The position numbers and the translations under genes are program-made. Source: Flavobacterium wongokense (lineage in GTDB: Bacteria; Bacteroidota; Bacteroidia; Flavobacteriales; Flavobacteriaceae). From it: DNA of 64,000 nt. The stretch spans positions 682,001 to 746,000 of the forward strand of contig NZ_JAKIHP010000001.1 of the NCBI RefSeq assembly GCF_021608265.1, in the 5' to 3' direction. Shown here piece by piece: positions 17,441-27,500 of this stretch (the first letter of the stretch is position 1; the number at the start of each line of letters is the position of its first letter). Below the pieces are notes generated by a model. The model was not told the DNA's origin and did no database searches. It worked only from the letters and a program-made list of their open reading frames with translations.

Positions 17441-19864
17441 ATGAAAAATTTATTACTCCTTATTTCCTGCCTCACTTTCTTTGCGGCAGAGGCACAAGTC
17501 AATGTTTTTACGGGTGCCATAGACACGAGCTGGAACAATCCTAACAATTGGTCTCTTGTAACACTACCCAGCCCTACTATGGATGTTCAGATTTCCAATG
17601 GCAAAACAGCCTTACTCAACGTTGATACGAGTATCAATTCCATTCACTTACAAGGTACCGCAGTCTTAATCATCCAGGCGAATATGACTATCGGCACTCT
17701 TCAGGAATCAAATTCCGCTCCGCTCTCGATTATCAGTTGGGGAGGCGGAAACATTAGCGGCGGAACCCTAAATATTCTTGGTTTATTGGATATCATACCT
17801 GGCGGAAAACAACTTACAGGCGGCGCTGACATAAACCTTACCGGAAGGATGACCCAGGATACAGATTGGGGTATTGACATTGTCGATGGAGATTTCACAG
17901 TACAGCCCGAAGGTGTGATTGAACTGATCAACAGCCAACGCAATATCACCGGCTCGGGTTCAGGAAGCCACAGGCTTACTAACTACGGACTGATTAAAAA
18001 ATTGGGAGCCGGAACCTCTACGATTTCTGCACAGCTTCGGAATTTCGGTACTATTACGGTGCAATCAGGAAATATTAACCTGAGCAATGCTGAAATGGAA
18101 CTTCATGGCGGAACTTACAACACCGCTTTGGGCACCAGCCTGATATTTGGTGCAACGGAAACACTTTCGGGAACGCTTTCGGGAGACAATCTAGGGGAAA
18201 TTCATTGGTCGGGAACCATGAATGTACCTGTCACTGCCGAATTTAATTTTTCGGGGAATGGGCTTTTTAACTGGGGAAATGGGCATCTTACTGGGGGCGG
18301 AATTTTAATCAATTCGGGATTACTACAGATGACTGGTGCTTATTATGGAACCAAATACATTGAAGGTGGCACAACACTCACCAACAACTCGACCATCGTC
18401 ATAAATACCGATTGGTCTCTTGACATTACAAATGGAACGCTAAACAACACAGCTAATGGCATTCTGGACTTTCAATTTCCGCATGAAGTGCTTGCAACAG
18501 GTACCGGAAGCCATATTCTTAACAATAACGGCCTAATCAAAAAAACGGGACTTGTTTCCAATATCTATATAAGGGCCCAACTTTATAATACCGGAACAAT
18601 TTCTGCAGAATCGGGTTACATTCATTTTTCAAACCCATTGACCGTGTTTAATGGCGGCACCTACAACGCCTCTGCCGGCAACTATTTGTTTAACGACCAA
18701 ACTGTTACTTGCTCGGGAACTTTGACTGGTGTCCTTGACGGGAATTTTAACTGGATCTCAGACATCAATGTTCCTGTTGCAGCTACCTTTAATTTCACCG
18801 GAAACGGTATAAATAATTGGGCAGCGGGAACCATAAAAGGCGGAGGAATCTTAACGAACGAGGGCATTTTCGAATTTTCTCCGGGTTGGGTCGGCAACCG
18901 TTTCATATCCGAATCGACAACTATTAACAATGTCAACACTATAAAAGTTACTTCCGATCAGACCGTTGTCATGAATGGAGGAACAATCACCAATCAGGCA
19001 GGTGCAACTTTCGACATTCAAAATCCCGGAGCTCTTTCCGCAGGAACCGGTACCAACATCATCAATAACTTTGGGCTTCTGAAAAAAAGCGCTTCTACTG
19101 GGACCTACTCAATCGGTGCAACTATCAACAATACCGGAATCATTCAGGCTGATGCAGGAACATTGCAATTAGGTTCGTTAAACAATACCACAAACGGAAT
19201 CGTAAAGGGAACAGCCTACATCCAATTGCCAACAGCACCTAATTTCACTAGTGATGGAATCTTTGCTCCTGGGGGCGAACCGGGAACACTTACCATCATT
19301 GGCAATTATCAATCAACTGCCAACACAAGATTCAATGTTCAATTATATGGGCTTACGCAAGGAACACAATATGATACTATGCTAATCCAAGGTAATGCTG
19401 CTATGGCAGGAACAGTAGTTCCGGAACTTTATTTTGATCCGGCGATAGGCAGTTCTTTCCTTATTGCCAATACCTGGGGTACTATCACTTCATGCAACTT
19501 GGCAACTACAGCAACGGCTATTTACAACGGGCAGCAATATACATTTTCTGTAGGCTGTCAGGATGATAATAAAGTAATATTGACATTGACCCAAAAAACA
19601 CTGGCCAATGAAGAATTTATTCCATTGGAAAGACAAATTGTTTTGGCTCCAAATCCGGCTAAAAATTTCATTTTAATTACAAATAACAGTAATGTATTAT
19701 TAAACGAAGCCCTGATTTCAGATGCTTCAGGAAGGATTATCCAGCTTTTTAAACTGGATAACAATGACAACCAAATTGACCTTACAGGTTATTCAGCAGG
19801 AATATACTTTATGAAAGTTAATTCAGCTGAAGGCAGTGTTGTCAAACGTTTTATCGTGGAGTAA
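17441..19864 (+). CDS. Large repeat-containing T9SS surface protein (beta-solenoid adhesin-like)
   Basis: A protein of 807 residues. It has a signal peptide (MKNLLLLISCLTFFAAEAQ), then a long Gly/Asn/Thr-rich region with repeats of about 150 residues that share the succession GTYN, GTLSG/GTLTG, N(V)PVxAxFNFxGNGxxNW, GGGIL, GTGxxxxNNxGLxKK. This is typical of beta-helical polymorphic or adhesin-type proteins. A SwrA-like GGEPGTLTIIGNY segment follows near residue 610. The C-terminal 80 residues (LAPNPAKNFILITNNS...GSVVKRFIVE) are a T9SS type A sorting domain. It forms a single-gene unit with a terminator behind it; the upstream AraC regulator is a plausible controller. Confidence 0.85.
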   Translation: MKNLLLLISCLTFFAAEAQVNVFTGAIDTSWNNPNNWSLVTLPSPTMDVQISNGKTALLNVDTSINSIHLQGTAVLIIQANMTIGTLQESNSAPLSIISWGGGNISGGTLNILGLLDIIPGGKQLTGGADINLTGRMTQDTDWGIDIVDGDFTVQPEGVIELINSQRNITGSGSGSHRLTNYGLIKKLGAGTSTISAQLRNFGTITVQSGNINLSNAEMELHGGTYNTALGTSLIFGATETLSGTLSGDNLGEIHWSGTMNVPVTAEFNFSGNGLFNWGNGHLTGGGILINSGLLQMTGAYYGTKYIEGGTTLTNNSTIVINTDWSLDITNGTLNNTANGILDFQFPHEVLATGTGSHILNNNGLIKKTGLVSNIYIRAQLYNTGTISAESGYIHFSNPLTVFNGGTYNASAGNYLFNDQTVTCSGTLTGVLDGNFNWISDINVPVAATFNFTGNGINNWAAGTIKGGGILTNEGIFEFSPGWVGNRFISESTTINNVNTIKVTSDQTVVMNGGTITNQAGATFDIQNPGALSAGTGTNIINNFGLLKKSASTGTYSIGATINNTGIIQADAGTLQLGSLNNTTNGIVKGTAYIQLPTAPNFTSDGIFAPGGEPGTLTIIGNYQSTANTRFNVQLYGLTQGTQYDTMLIQGNAAMAGTVVPELYFDPAIGSSFLIANTWGTITSCNLATTATAIYNGQQYTFSVGCQDDNKVILTLTQKTLANEEFIPLERQIVLAPNPAKNFILITNNSNVLLNEALISDASGRIIQLFKLDNNDNQIDLTGYSAGIYFMKVNSAEGSVVKRFIVE

Positions 19865-19886
19865 TACGTTTTTTTTATTTTGGAAG

Positions 19887-19915
19887 AGCCTTGCTTACGC
19901 AGGGCTTTTTCTTTT
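19887..19915 (+). terminator. Rho-independent terminator after the adhesin gene
   Basis: Stem AGCCTTGC / GCAGGGCT (one G-T pair) with TTAC loop and a T-rich tail, directly before the convergent gene ending at 19914. Confidence 0.75.
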
Positions 19916-20270
19916 AGTACCGATTTCGGAACCATACTTTCATCCATTCCCTTTTTAAAACCAGGAAAGCAATTTGCTCCGAAAGTTCGACCGTATCAGT
20001 GCCATCCAATTGTTTGACGGTATCCTCGGGAACGTCGATGATGTAAAGCAAATTCAATAATTCGGCATACTTATACTGAATCAGTCGATAGATTTTTTCA
20101 TGTAACTGAACCTTTAGTTCATACGGACTGGTGCTTTGAGGGAAATCGATAGCTTCATTGGCAAAGTTGAAATCCTTATTGATTTGGTCAATCAATTTGG
20201 AATACAGGTTTTCGTTTTCGGCCTCCGAAAGCAATCCGTCAGTAGTTATGGGCGCAATAAAACTAGACAT
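19914..20270 (-). CDS. Small conserved-looking protein downstream of polyprenyl synthase
   Basis: A 118-residue soluble protein, acidic in the first half and helical throughout (YELKVQLHEKIYRLIQYKYAELLNLLYIIDVPE), ending WMKVWFRNRY. I do not recognise a family. Its start overlaps the end of the polyprenyl diphosphate synthase gene by 8 bases, which suggests translational coupling and a shared role or stoichiometry. The absence of a signal peptide places it in the cytoplasm. Confidence 0.75.
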   Translation of the reverse strand: MSSFIAPITTDGLLSEAENENLYSKLIDQINKDFNFANEAIDFPQSTSPYELKVQLHEKIYRLIQYKYAELLNLLYIIDVPEDTVKQLDGTDTVELSEQIAFLVLKREWMKVWFRNRY

Positions 20271-21237
20271 TTCTGCTCATTAGGTTTTTGGCAAAAGTTT
20301 TTAATGTTTCTTTTTTATCAGTGCCGATATTCATTTTTTCCAAAGTCTGTAATGCTTTCAAAGTATACTCTTCGATGGCTTTTTGCGTAGCTGCAGCAGC
20401 TCCGGTCTGATTAAAAACTTCTTTTACCGAATTGATTTTATCGGTATTGTCATTGGGCTGAATGGAGAACAAATGCAAAAGCTGCTCTTTTTCATTTGCC
20501 GATGCAAATTCCATTGCCTTGAGGTACAAATAGGTTTTCTTATTTTCAATTATATCGCCTCCAACTTGTTTCCCAAAGGTTTCAGGGTCACCAAAAGCAT
20601 CCAGGTAATCATCCTGCAATTGGAATGCGATGCCTAAATTCAGTCCAAAATCATAAATCAAATTTGCATTTTCATCAGAAGTCTGGGCTACAATTGCTCC
20701 CATTTTCATTGCTGCGCCAACCAAAACTGCCGTTTTGCATTCAATCATTTTCAGGTATTCGGGAATGGTAACATCATCACGGGTTTCAAAATCAACATCG
20801 TATTGTTGGCCTTCACAGACTTCAAGGGCTGTTTTGCTGAACAGTTTTGCCAGTTCCCTAAAAGTCGCCGGCTCATATCCTTCAAAATACTGATACGCCA
20901 AAATCAGCATCGCATCACCCGAAAGGATTCCGGTATTGACATTCCATTTTTCATGAACGGTTTCATTTCCCCTTCGCAAAGGAGCATCATCCATGATGTC
21001 GTCATGGATTAGGGAAAAGTTATGAAATACCTCAACAGCTGTCGCTGCAGCCAACGCTTTTTCGCAATCGGCATCAAAAACCTCAGCAGCCATCAGCGTC
21101 AAAACCGGACGCAGTCTTTTGCCGCCGAGCGAAAGAATGTAACCAATGGGTTCGTACAAATTATTCGGCTCTTTTTTTAAGGCTAAGGATTTGAAATGAG
21201 TATTGACTTTGTCCTGATAATGCGAAATCGCGTGCAT
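20263..21237 (-). CDS. Polyprenyl (E-type isoprenyl) diphosphate synthase
   Basis: Elongates isoprenyl diphosphates by adding isopentenyl diphosphate units, supplying menaquinone side chains or other prenyl lipids. The 324 residues contain both Asp-rich motifs: LIHDDIMDDAPLRRG (first, DDxxD plus RR) and FQLQDDYLDAFGD (second, DDxxD), as well as GGKRLRP near residue 34. Residues around the first motif that set chain length (NFSLIHDD) fit a short to medium chain product, but this cannot be decided here. It overlaps the small gene downstream by 8 bases. Confidence 0.92.
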   Translation of the reverse strand: MHAISHYQDKVNTHFKSLALKKEPNNLYEPIGYILSLGGKRLRPVLTLMAAEVFDADCEKALAAATAVEVFHNFSLIHDDIMDDAPLRRGNETVHEKWNVNTGILSGDAMLILAYQYFEGYEPATFRELAKLFSKTALEVCEGQQYDVDFETRDDVTIPEYLKMIECKTAVLVGAAMKMGAIVAQTSDENANLIYDFGLNLGIAFQLQDDYLDAFGDPETFGKQVGGDIIENKKTYLYLKAMEFASANEKEQLLHLFSIQPNDNTDKINSVKEVFNQTGAAAATQKAIEEYTLKALQTLEKMNIGTDKKETLKTFAKNLMSRNV

Positions 21238-21320
21238 GAAAAATATTTTCTGCTAATTTAAGGTATTCTTCCCGCATTACAAAAACGGGTTTTTCAATGT
21301 TAAATTTTCGTTAATACTTT

Positions 21321-21348
21321 GGAAACTATTTTAGTGTTAAAAGTTTCC
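21321..21348. promoter_or_regulatory. Candidate TetR operator upstream of the -7 box
   Basis: Inverted repeat GGAAACT (21321-21327) / AGTTTCC (21342-21348), with inner TTTTA/TAAAA complementarity, ends five bases before the -7 box at 21353. It covers the -33 region of the tetR-RND operon. Confidence 0.45.
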
Positions 21349-21352
21349 GTCT

Positions 21353-21360
21353 TAATTTTG
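21353..21360 (+). promoter_or_regulatory. -7 element of the tetR-RND pump operon (TAATTTTG)
   Basis: Exact TAnnTTTG match 50 bases upstream of the tetR start, flanked on both sides by palindromes. Confidence 0.45.
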
Positions 21361-21390
21361 CCTTAAATTTTTAGAAATCCTGTGAAGAGA

Positions 21391-21408
21391 TTCTGACCAA
21401 ATTCAGAA
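21391..21408. promoter_or_regulatory. Second candidate operator in the tetR leader
   Basis: TTCTGA-N6-TCAGAA, an 18-base interrupted palindrome ending two bases before the tetR ATG and lying downstream of the -7 box, where a bound repressor would block transcription. Confidence 0.4.
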
Positions 21409-21410
21409 AA

Positions 21411-22007
21411 ATGAAAGATAAAATCATCAAAAAAGCGACCGACATGTTCTTAAAACTTGGTTTTAAGAGCGTCACCATGGATGATATTGCGTGTGAGATG
21501 TGTATTTCCAAAAAAACCATTTACAAATATTTCAGCAATAAGGAAACGCTGATTGAAGAAGGAACTGAAGTCATCCATCAAAAAATACATGCGCTTATGG
21601 AAGAAGTGATTGCACAAAATCACAACGCCATTGCCGAAAATTTCCAAATGCGCGAAATGTTCAAACAAATGTTCCAATCCTTTGACCATTCTCCGGCTTA
21701 TCAGCTCAAAAAGCATTATCCTGAGATTTATGATAAAATGATCTGCAACGAGATTGAAGACTGCAGCCAGATGTTCCGCCAGAATATCGAAAAAGGGATT
21801 GCTGAAGGTTTGTACCGCAAGGAAACCGATGTTGAAGCTGCCGTAAAATTTTATTACACGCTCATCTTTTCCATCAATGAAAATACGATGATGGAGAAAG
21901 ATGCTTATGAACTCGAAGCCAAAGCCCTCGAATACCACACCAGAGCCATTGGAACTCCGGAAGGGATTTTAGAATTACAGAAACAACAACTCATTCACAA
22001 TACTTAA
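21411..22007 (+). CDS. TetR-family transcriptional repressor of the RND pump operon
   Basis: 198 residues. The N-terminal TetR DNA-binding domain is clear: ATDMFLKLGFKSVTMDDIACEM, CISKKTIYKYFSNKETLI (HTH recognition helix). The C-terminal ligand domain is helical with several Cys residues. It is the first gene of a tight operon (10, 10 and 21 bases between genes) encoding a TolC-like channel, a membrane-fusion protein and an RND pump, so it very probably represses that operon in response to a pump substrate. Two palindromes around its promoter are candidate operators. Confidence 0.9.
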   Translation: MKDKIIKKATDMFLKLGFKSVTMDDIACEMCISKKTIYKYFSNKETLIEEGTEVIHQKIHALMEEVIAQNHNAIAENFQMREMFKQMFQSFDHSPAYQLKKHYPEIYDKMICNEIEDCSQMFRQNIEKGIAEGLYRKETDVEAAVKFYYTLIFSINENTMMEKDAYELEAKALEYHTRAIGTPEGILELQKQQLIHNT

Positions 22008-22017
22008 ACATCAATCC

Positions 22018-23340
22018 ATGAAAAAGAACCTATTATTAATCGCTCTAATGCTTGTTGGTCTTTTGCAGGCGCAGGACAAAAAGGAAAGCTACTCTTTCAG
22101 CCTGCAGCAAGCTATTGACCACGCAATTCAGCACAATTATTCGTCAATCAATGCCCAAAGGGATATTGATAAGGCAAAACAGAAAAAATGGGAAACCACT
22201 GCAACGGGTTTACCACAAATAAGTGGTGTTGGAAGCTACAACAATAATTTCCAGATTCAGCAGAATCAGTTTACTGTTAATGGCGAAACCACAACCATTC
22301 AATTTGGAAGCTATAATTCTGCTGACGGCAGTTTAAGGTTAAACCAATTAATCTTTGACGGTTCCTATATTGTTGCACTACAGGCATCCAAAACCTATTT
22401 GAGGTATTACGAAAATGCCAAGCAAAAAACCAATACCGAAATCCGGGAAATGGTGATCAATGCCTACGGAAATGTCCTGCTTGCTGAAGAAAGCGTTGCA
22501 ATCCTTGAAAAAAACAAAACAACTTTGTCAAAAACCCTTGGTGACACTCAGGAAACCTTTAAAAATGGTTTGATTGAAGAAGAAAATGTAGAGCAGCTTC
22601 AAATTACATTGGCTTCCGTAAACAGCAGCCTTAACAATGCAAAAAGATTAAAGGATGTTGCCCTCAAAATGCTAAAATTCGCATTGGGGATGGACATCAA
22701 TGACGATTTGACACTGACTGATAAATTGGACAACCTGACCATGTCTAATTTGGATTTGGCTTTTAGCAAAGGAGATTTTGCCGTTACAAATAATATTAAT
22801 TATCAGATTGCCCAAAACTTCAAGGAACAACGTTCGTTAGAATTGAAATTGGAAAAAAGCAAAGCATTGCCTTCCTTATCAGCTGGTTTAAACTATGGAT
22901 ACAATGCCTTCAACAATAAATTCAAACTTTTTTCACCAGATCAAAAATGGTATAATTATTCCGGTCTTGCTGTAAACCTAAATGTGCCGATTTTCAGCAG
23001 CTTTGGAAGGCACGCTAAAACACAACAGGCTAAAATTGCTTTGGAGCAAGCCAAAACACAGCTTACCCAAACCGAACAGCAATTGAAATTGGAATACGAA
23101 AAAGCCAAAAGCGAATATGAATTTGCTGTGGAAGAATATTCAACATCCAAAAGTAATTTAACCCTTGCGGAACGCATCGAAAGAAAGCAACAAATCAAGT
23201 TTACCGAAGGTTTGTCCTCGAGCTTTGATTTCAGTGAAGCACAAAGGCAATTGTATACCGCACAACAAAATTACCTGCAGTCGATGGTGAATGTCATCAA
23301 CAAGAAAGCTGCTTTAGAAAAAATAATAAACAACAACTAA
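22018..23340 (+). CDS. TolC-family outer-membrane efflux channel
   Basis: 440 residues with a signal peptide ending near LLQAQD. The mature protein has the two tandem long coiled-coil halves typical of the outer membrane efflux family (SLQQAIDHAIQHNYS in the first half; ALEQAKTQLTQTEQQLKLEYEKA in the second is the coiled coil, cited here as AKTQLTQTEQQLKLEYEKA). It forms the exit duct for the RND pump encoded two genes later. It starts 10 bases after tetR. Confidence 0.92.
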   Translation: MKKNLLLIALMLVGLLQAQDKKESYSFSLQQAIDHAIQHNYSSINAQRDIDKAKQKKWETTATGLPQISGVGSYNNNFQIQQNQFTVNGETTTIQFGSYNSADGSLRLNQLIFDGSYIVALQASKTYLRYYENAKQKTNTEIREMVINAYGNVLLAEESVAILEKNKTTLSKTLGDTQETFKNGLIEEENVEQLQITLASVNSSLNNAKRLKDVALKMLKFALGMDINDDLTLTDKLDNLTMSNLDLAFSKGDFAVTNNINYQIAQNFKEQRSLELKLEKSKALPSLSAGLNYGYNAFNNKFKLFSPDQKWYNYSGLAVNLNVPIFSSFGRHAKTQQAKIALEQAKTQLTQTEQQLKLEYEKAKSEYEFAVEEYSTSKSNLTLAERIERKQQIKFTEGLSSSFDFSEAQRQLYTAQQNYLQSMVNVINKKAALEKIINNN

Positions 23341-23350
23341 TCTAACACAA

Positions 23351-24490
23351 ATGAAGAAATTAATCATATTATCAGCACTATCACTAGTACTTTTTGCATG
23401 TTCCAAAGGAGGAAACACACAAAGTATCGACGATTTAATCAAGACAAAAAACGTTAAGGCGTTAAACGAAAAGAAAACCGAACTTCAGGCAGAAATTGCC
23501 AAAATTGAAGCCGGTTTGGCATCTTTGGATGTAAAAACAGAAGAAGCATTGGTTTCGGTTTTAACGGTAAAGGATACTGTTTTCAATCATTATCTTGACA
23601 TTCAGGGAAATGTTGATACCAAAGAAAACATTTTAATCCAGCCTGAATTCAACGGAACTTTGACTTCATTGACGGTTAAAGCTGGTGACCGCGTTTCTAA
23701 AGGGCAAATCCTTGGAAGAGTAGACGATGCCGGAATGAGCCAGCAATTGGCAAGTGCGCAGAATCAATACAATTTGGCTAAAACCACATTCGAAAGGCAA
23801 AAAAATCTTTGGGATAAAAAGATTGGTTCTGAAATCCAGTATCTACAGGCGCAGACCCAAATGGTTTCTGCCCAAAAACAGGTTGCCCAAATCAATGCAC
23901 AGTTATCAAAAACAGTTATCCGCGCTCCATTTACCGGAACAATCGACGAAGTCTTTGCAGAAAAAGGACAGGTTGTAGGGCCAAGTGCTACAGGCTTGAT
24001 GCGTATCGTAAACCTTGGGAACATGTATGTTTCAACTTCCATTCCTGAAACCTATATCGGGAAATTGAAGGTTGGTGATCAGGTTGATGTTTTCCTGACT
24101 TCATTAGGGAAAACCTATAAAGGAAAAGTACGTCAGGTTGGAAATTTCATCAATCCAAACAACAGAACCTTCGGGATTGAGGTAAGCGTTCCCAACCCGG
24201 AAAACCTATTGCGCCCGAATCAGGTTGCGAAACTTAAAATCATTGATTATGTAAGTAAAGATGCTATTGTGGTTCCAACGAATGTAATTCAGGAAGATGG
24301 AAAAGGTGATAAATATGTTTACGTTGTTGAAGGAAGCAACGGAAAAACCGGAACTGCCAAGAAAGTTATTGTTACTGTTGGAAAATCATCGGATAACGTT
24401 ACCGAAATCGTCAGCGGTTTATCGGCAAATGACATCATAGTTACAGAAGGTGTGAATACCATTTCTAACGGAATGAAATTGAATTTCTAA
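23351..24490 (+). CDS. RND efflux periplasmic adaptor (membrane-fusion) lipoprotein
   Basis: 379 residues. The N-terminus MKKLIILSALSLVLFACSKGG is a lipoprotein signal, so the adaptor should be anchored by lipid at Cys17. A short coiled coil (LNEKKTELQAEIAKIEAGLA) precedes the lipoyl/barrel-sandwich halves (TSLTVKAGDRVSKGQILGRVD and TVIRAPFTGTIDEVFAEKG), with the hairpin helices between them, then beta-barrel and membrane-proximal domains. It links the RND pump to the TolC channel. Ten bases follow tolC, and 21 bases precede the pump gene. Confidence 0.92.
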   Translation: MKKLIILSALSLVLFACSKGGNTQSIDDLIKTKNVKALNEKKTELQAEIAKIEAGLASLDVKTEEALVSVLTVKDTVFNHYLDIQGNVDTKENILIQPEFNGTLTSLTVKAGDRVSKGQILGRVDDAGMSQQLASAQNQYNLAKTTFERQKNLWDKKIGSEIQYLQAQTQMVSAQKQVAQINAQLSKTVIRAPFTGTIDEVFAEKGQVVGPSATGLMRIVNLGNMYVSTSIPETYIGKLKVGDQVDVFLTSLGKTYKGKVRQVGNFINPNNRTFGIEVSVPNPENLLRPNQVAKLKIIDYVSKDAIVVPTNVIQEDGKGDKYVYVVEGSNGKTGTAKKVIVTVGKSSDNVTEIVSGLSANDIIVTEGVNTISNGMKLNF

Positions 24491-24511
24491 TAAAAGTCTA
24501 AACCAATAAAG

Positions 24512-27500
24512 ATGTCACATCAAAGTAAAGAATTCAGCATATCAAGTTGGGCCGTCGACAACCGCGTCACGGTATACATCCTGACTTTTTTAGTAGTAAT
24601 CACAGGTTTGATTGCTTATACGACAATGCCAAGGGAAGATTTCCCTGAAATCATTGAAAACAAAATTTACATTTCATCCGTTTTCCCGGGAAACTCGGCT
24701 GAAGATGTGGAAAAATTAATCATAAAGCCCCTCGAGAAGGAAATCAAGAACATCAGTGGCGTTGAAAAGGTAACCTCGAGTTCGTTCCAGGATTACGGAA
24801 TGATCATCGTTGAGTTTGCCGATAAAATTACGGTTGAAGAAGCCAAAATAAGGATTAAGGACAAGGTTGACATTGTAAAAGCTGACACCGATTGGCCAAA
24901 CCTCGACAATGGAAGCAAGGTCGAACCCAACACCTTTGACCTTAACATTTCTGAGGAAGTTCCGATTTTGAACATCAACATGCAGGGGAATTATACCACG
25001 CAGCAGTTGAAGGATTATGGTAAAAAACTACAGGATGACATTGAGGAAATTCCTGAGGTTAAAAAAGTGGAAATCCTTGGAGTTGATGACAAGGAAGTAG
25101 AAATTGCCGTTGACATTTTCAAAATGACAGCAGCTCAGGTTTCCTTTGATGATATCCAAAATGCCGTACAGTCTGAGAACATGACGCTTTCGGGCGGAAA
25201 CCTGACTTCCCAAGGTTCGAGGAATAACATTCGAATCGTTGGTGAAATCAAAGATCCAAAGGAACTTGAAAATGTAATTGTAAAACACAATGGTGGGGTT
25301 GTTTACTTAAAAGACATTGCCACCGTTGCCTTCAAGGAAAAGGAAAAAACAACCTATGCCCGTGAAAGAGGCGAAGAAGTGGTGATGCTTAACGTAAAGA
25401 AACGTTCGAGCCAAAACATGATTTCGGCAATTGAACAGGTAAAGGAAAAAATCAAGAAAGCACAGGAAGATTATCTGCCAAAAGACTTGAAATTAAAACT
25501 GACCAACGACCAGTCTTCGCGTGTTGAACACCAGGTTGACGAATTGTCAAACCACATCATTTTCGGTATCGTACTGGTAATGATTGTACTAATGTTTACG
25601 ATGGGATTGCGTAATTCCTTATTTGTCGGAGCCGCAATTCCGCTATCAATGCTGATTGCGTTTACTATACTTTCGGCATTGGGCTTAACGCTGAATACAA
25701 TGGTATTGTTCGGATTGGTAATGGGATTGGGAATGCTTGTTGACGACGGTATTGTGGTAGTCGATAACGTATTTGCCAATATGAAAAAGGGAATGCCTCG
25801 CGTCCAGGCATCCAAAATTGGTATTGGAGAAATTGCATGGCCGGTTATTTCCTCGACGGCAACCACGCTGATGGCATTTTTACCATTCGCGCTTTGGCCA
25901 GGAACCATGGGTAAATTCATGATTTATTTCCCAATGACGCTTTCGATTACGCTGAGTGCATCCTTATTTGTGGCAATGGTTATCAACGCTGCAATGACTG
26001 GAGGTTCTATGGATATTGAAGACAAAAACGTAACCAACAAATCAGCCAAGACTTACTCTATTGTTTTAGCAATAGTTGCAGTGATCTTTATATTGATTGG
26101 TAATCTTAATGATTCGAAACTGGCAAGGGCAATTGGGCATCTAGCTGTAATTTCCTTAGGATTGATGTGGCTTTACAAATGGAGGTTGTACCAATGGACT
26201 CAAGATTTCCAGCATAGTTTCTTTCCAAGGATGGAGAAAAAATACCAAAGCTTTTTGGCTAAAATCCTAACCGGAAGAAATGCGTGGTTTGCTTTGGCAA
26301 CGATCATTGGAATGTTGTTCCTGTCCTTTATTTTGGTTGGTGTATTCCCACGAAAAGTATTGTTCTTCCCGGATAATATCCCGAATCAGGTAATTGCTTA
26401 TGTCGAATATCCGCAGGGAACAGACATCGAGAAAACAAATAAGGCAACCTTATTTGTGGAAAACCAGGTCATCAACATCATGAAAAAATATGTTGATCCA
26501 AAAACAAATGAAAACTATTTGGCCGAAAGCATTGTTTCCCAGGTTGGTGTCGGTGCCGGAAATCCGAATGTGGATGCAGGTTCGCAATCCGAAACACCAT
26601 TTAAAGGAAAAGTAACCATCAATTTCTCTGAGTTCAAATTCCGACGCGGCATCAATACTTCTGATATTTTAGAGGAAATCCGTAGCAAGGTTAAAGGAAT
26701 TGCAGGTGCAAAAGTTACGGTTGAAAAAGATGCCAATGGTCCGCCAGCAGGTTATCCGATTAGTGTGCAGCTCACAGGTTCTGCCGGAACGGATTATGAC
26801 GAAATGTTGAAGGAAGCTGATAAGATGATTGCGTTTATTGACAGTAAAAACATTCCGGGAATTGAGCGTTTGAGTGTCGATGTAAACAAGGAAAGCCCGG
26901 AACTTGAGGTAAAGGTTGACCGTGTAAATGCAGGAAGCGTTGGCGTTTCTACAGGACAATTAGGTTTCAACCTGCGTCGTTCGGTTTACGGACAGGAAAT
27001 CTCGACATATAAGGAAGGCGATGACGATTACAACATCGTTGTCCGAATGCAGGAAGACCAGCGTAAAAATGAAAACACGCTTTTCAATCAGTCGATAACT
27101 TTTAGGAACCAAAGCAACGGACAGATTGTTCAGGTTCCGATTTCAGCGGTTTCACAAACTGAGAAAAAGGATACCTACAACCAGGTTAAGAGAAAAAATT
27201 ACAAACGAATAATGACTGTTTATTCCAATGTACTAACTGGTTATAATGCTGATGAAATTACCAAGCAGATCGCAACAGAGTTAAACGGGTATGAGCTGCC
27301 TAAGGGCATTTCGTATTCATTCTCCGGTGTTCAGGAAGAACAGGGCAAAAACCAAAGCTTCCTTCTGTATGCCTTATTCCTTGCGATGGCAGGAATCACG
27401 ATTATCATCGTACTACAGTTTAATTCGGTTTCAAAAACTATTGTGATTCTGTTCACGGTATTGCTGAGTTTCAGTGGTGTGTTCTATGGTTATGTCATTG

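Noticed and set aside
17441..19864. Tandem repeats in the adhesin as a CRISPR or DNA repeat array
   Set aside because: Similarity is at protein level in units of about 150 codons, with no near-identical short DNA repeats or spacers.
21450..21938. 162-codon reverse ORF antisense to tetR
   Set aside because: tetR in the other strand has clear HTH motifs and operon context; the antisense frame has none.
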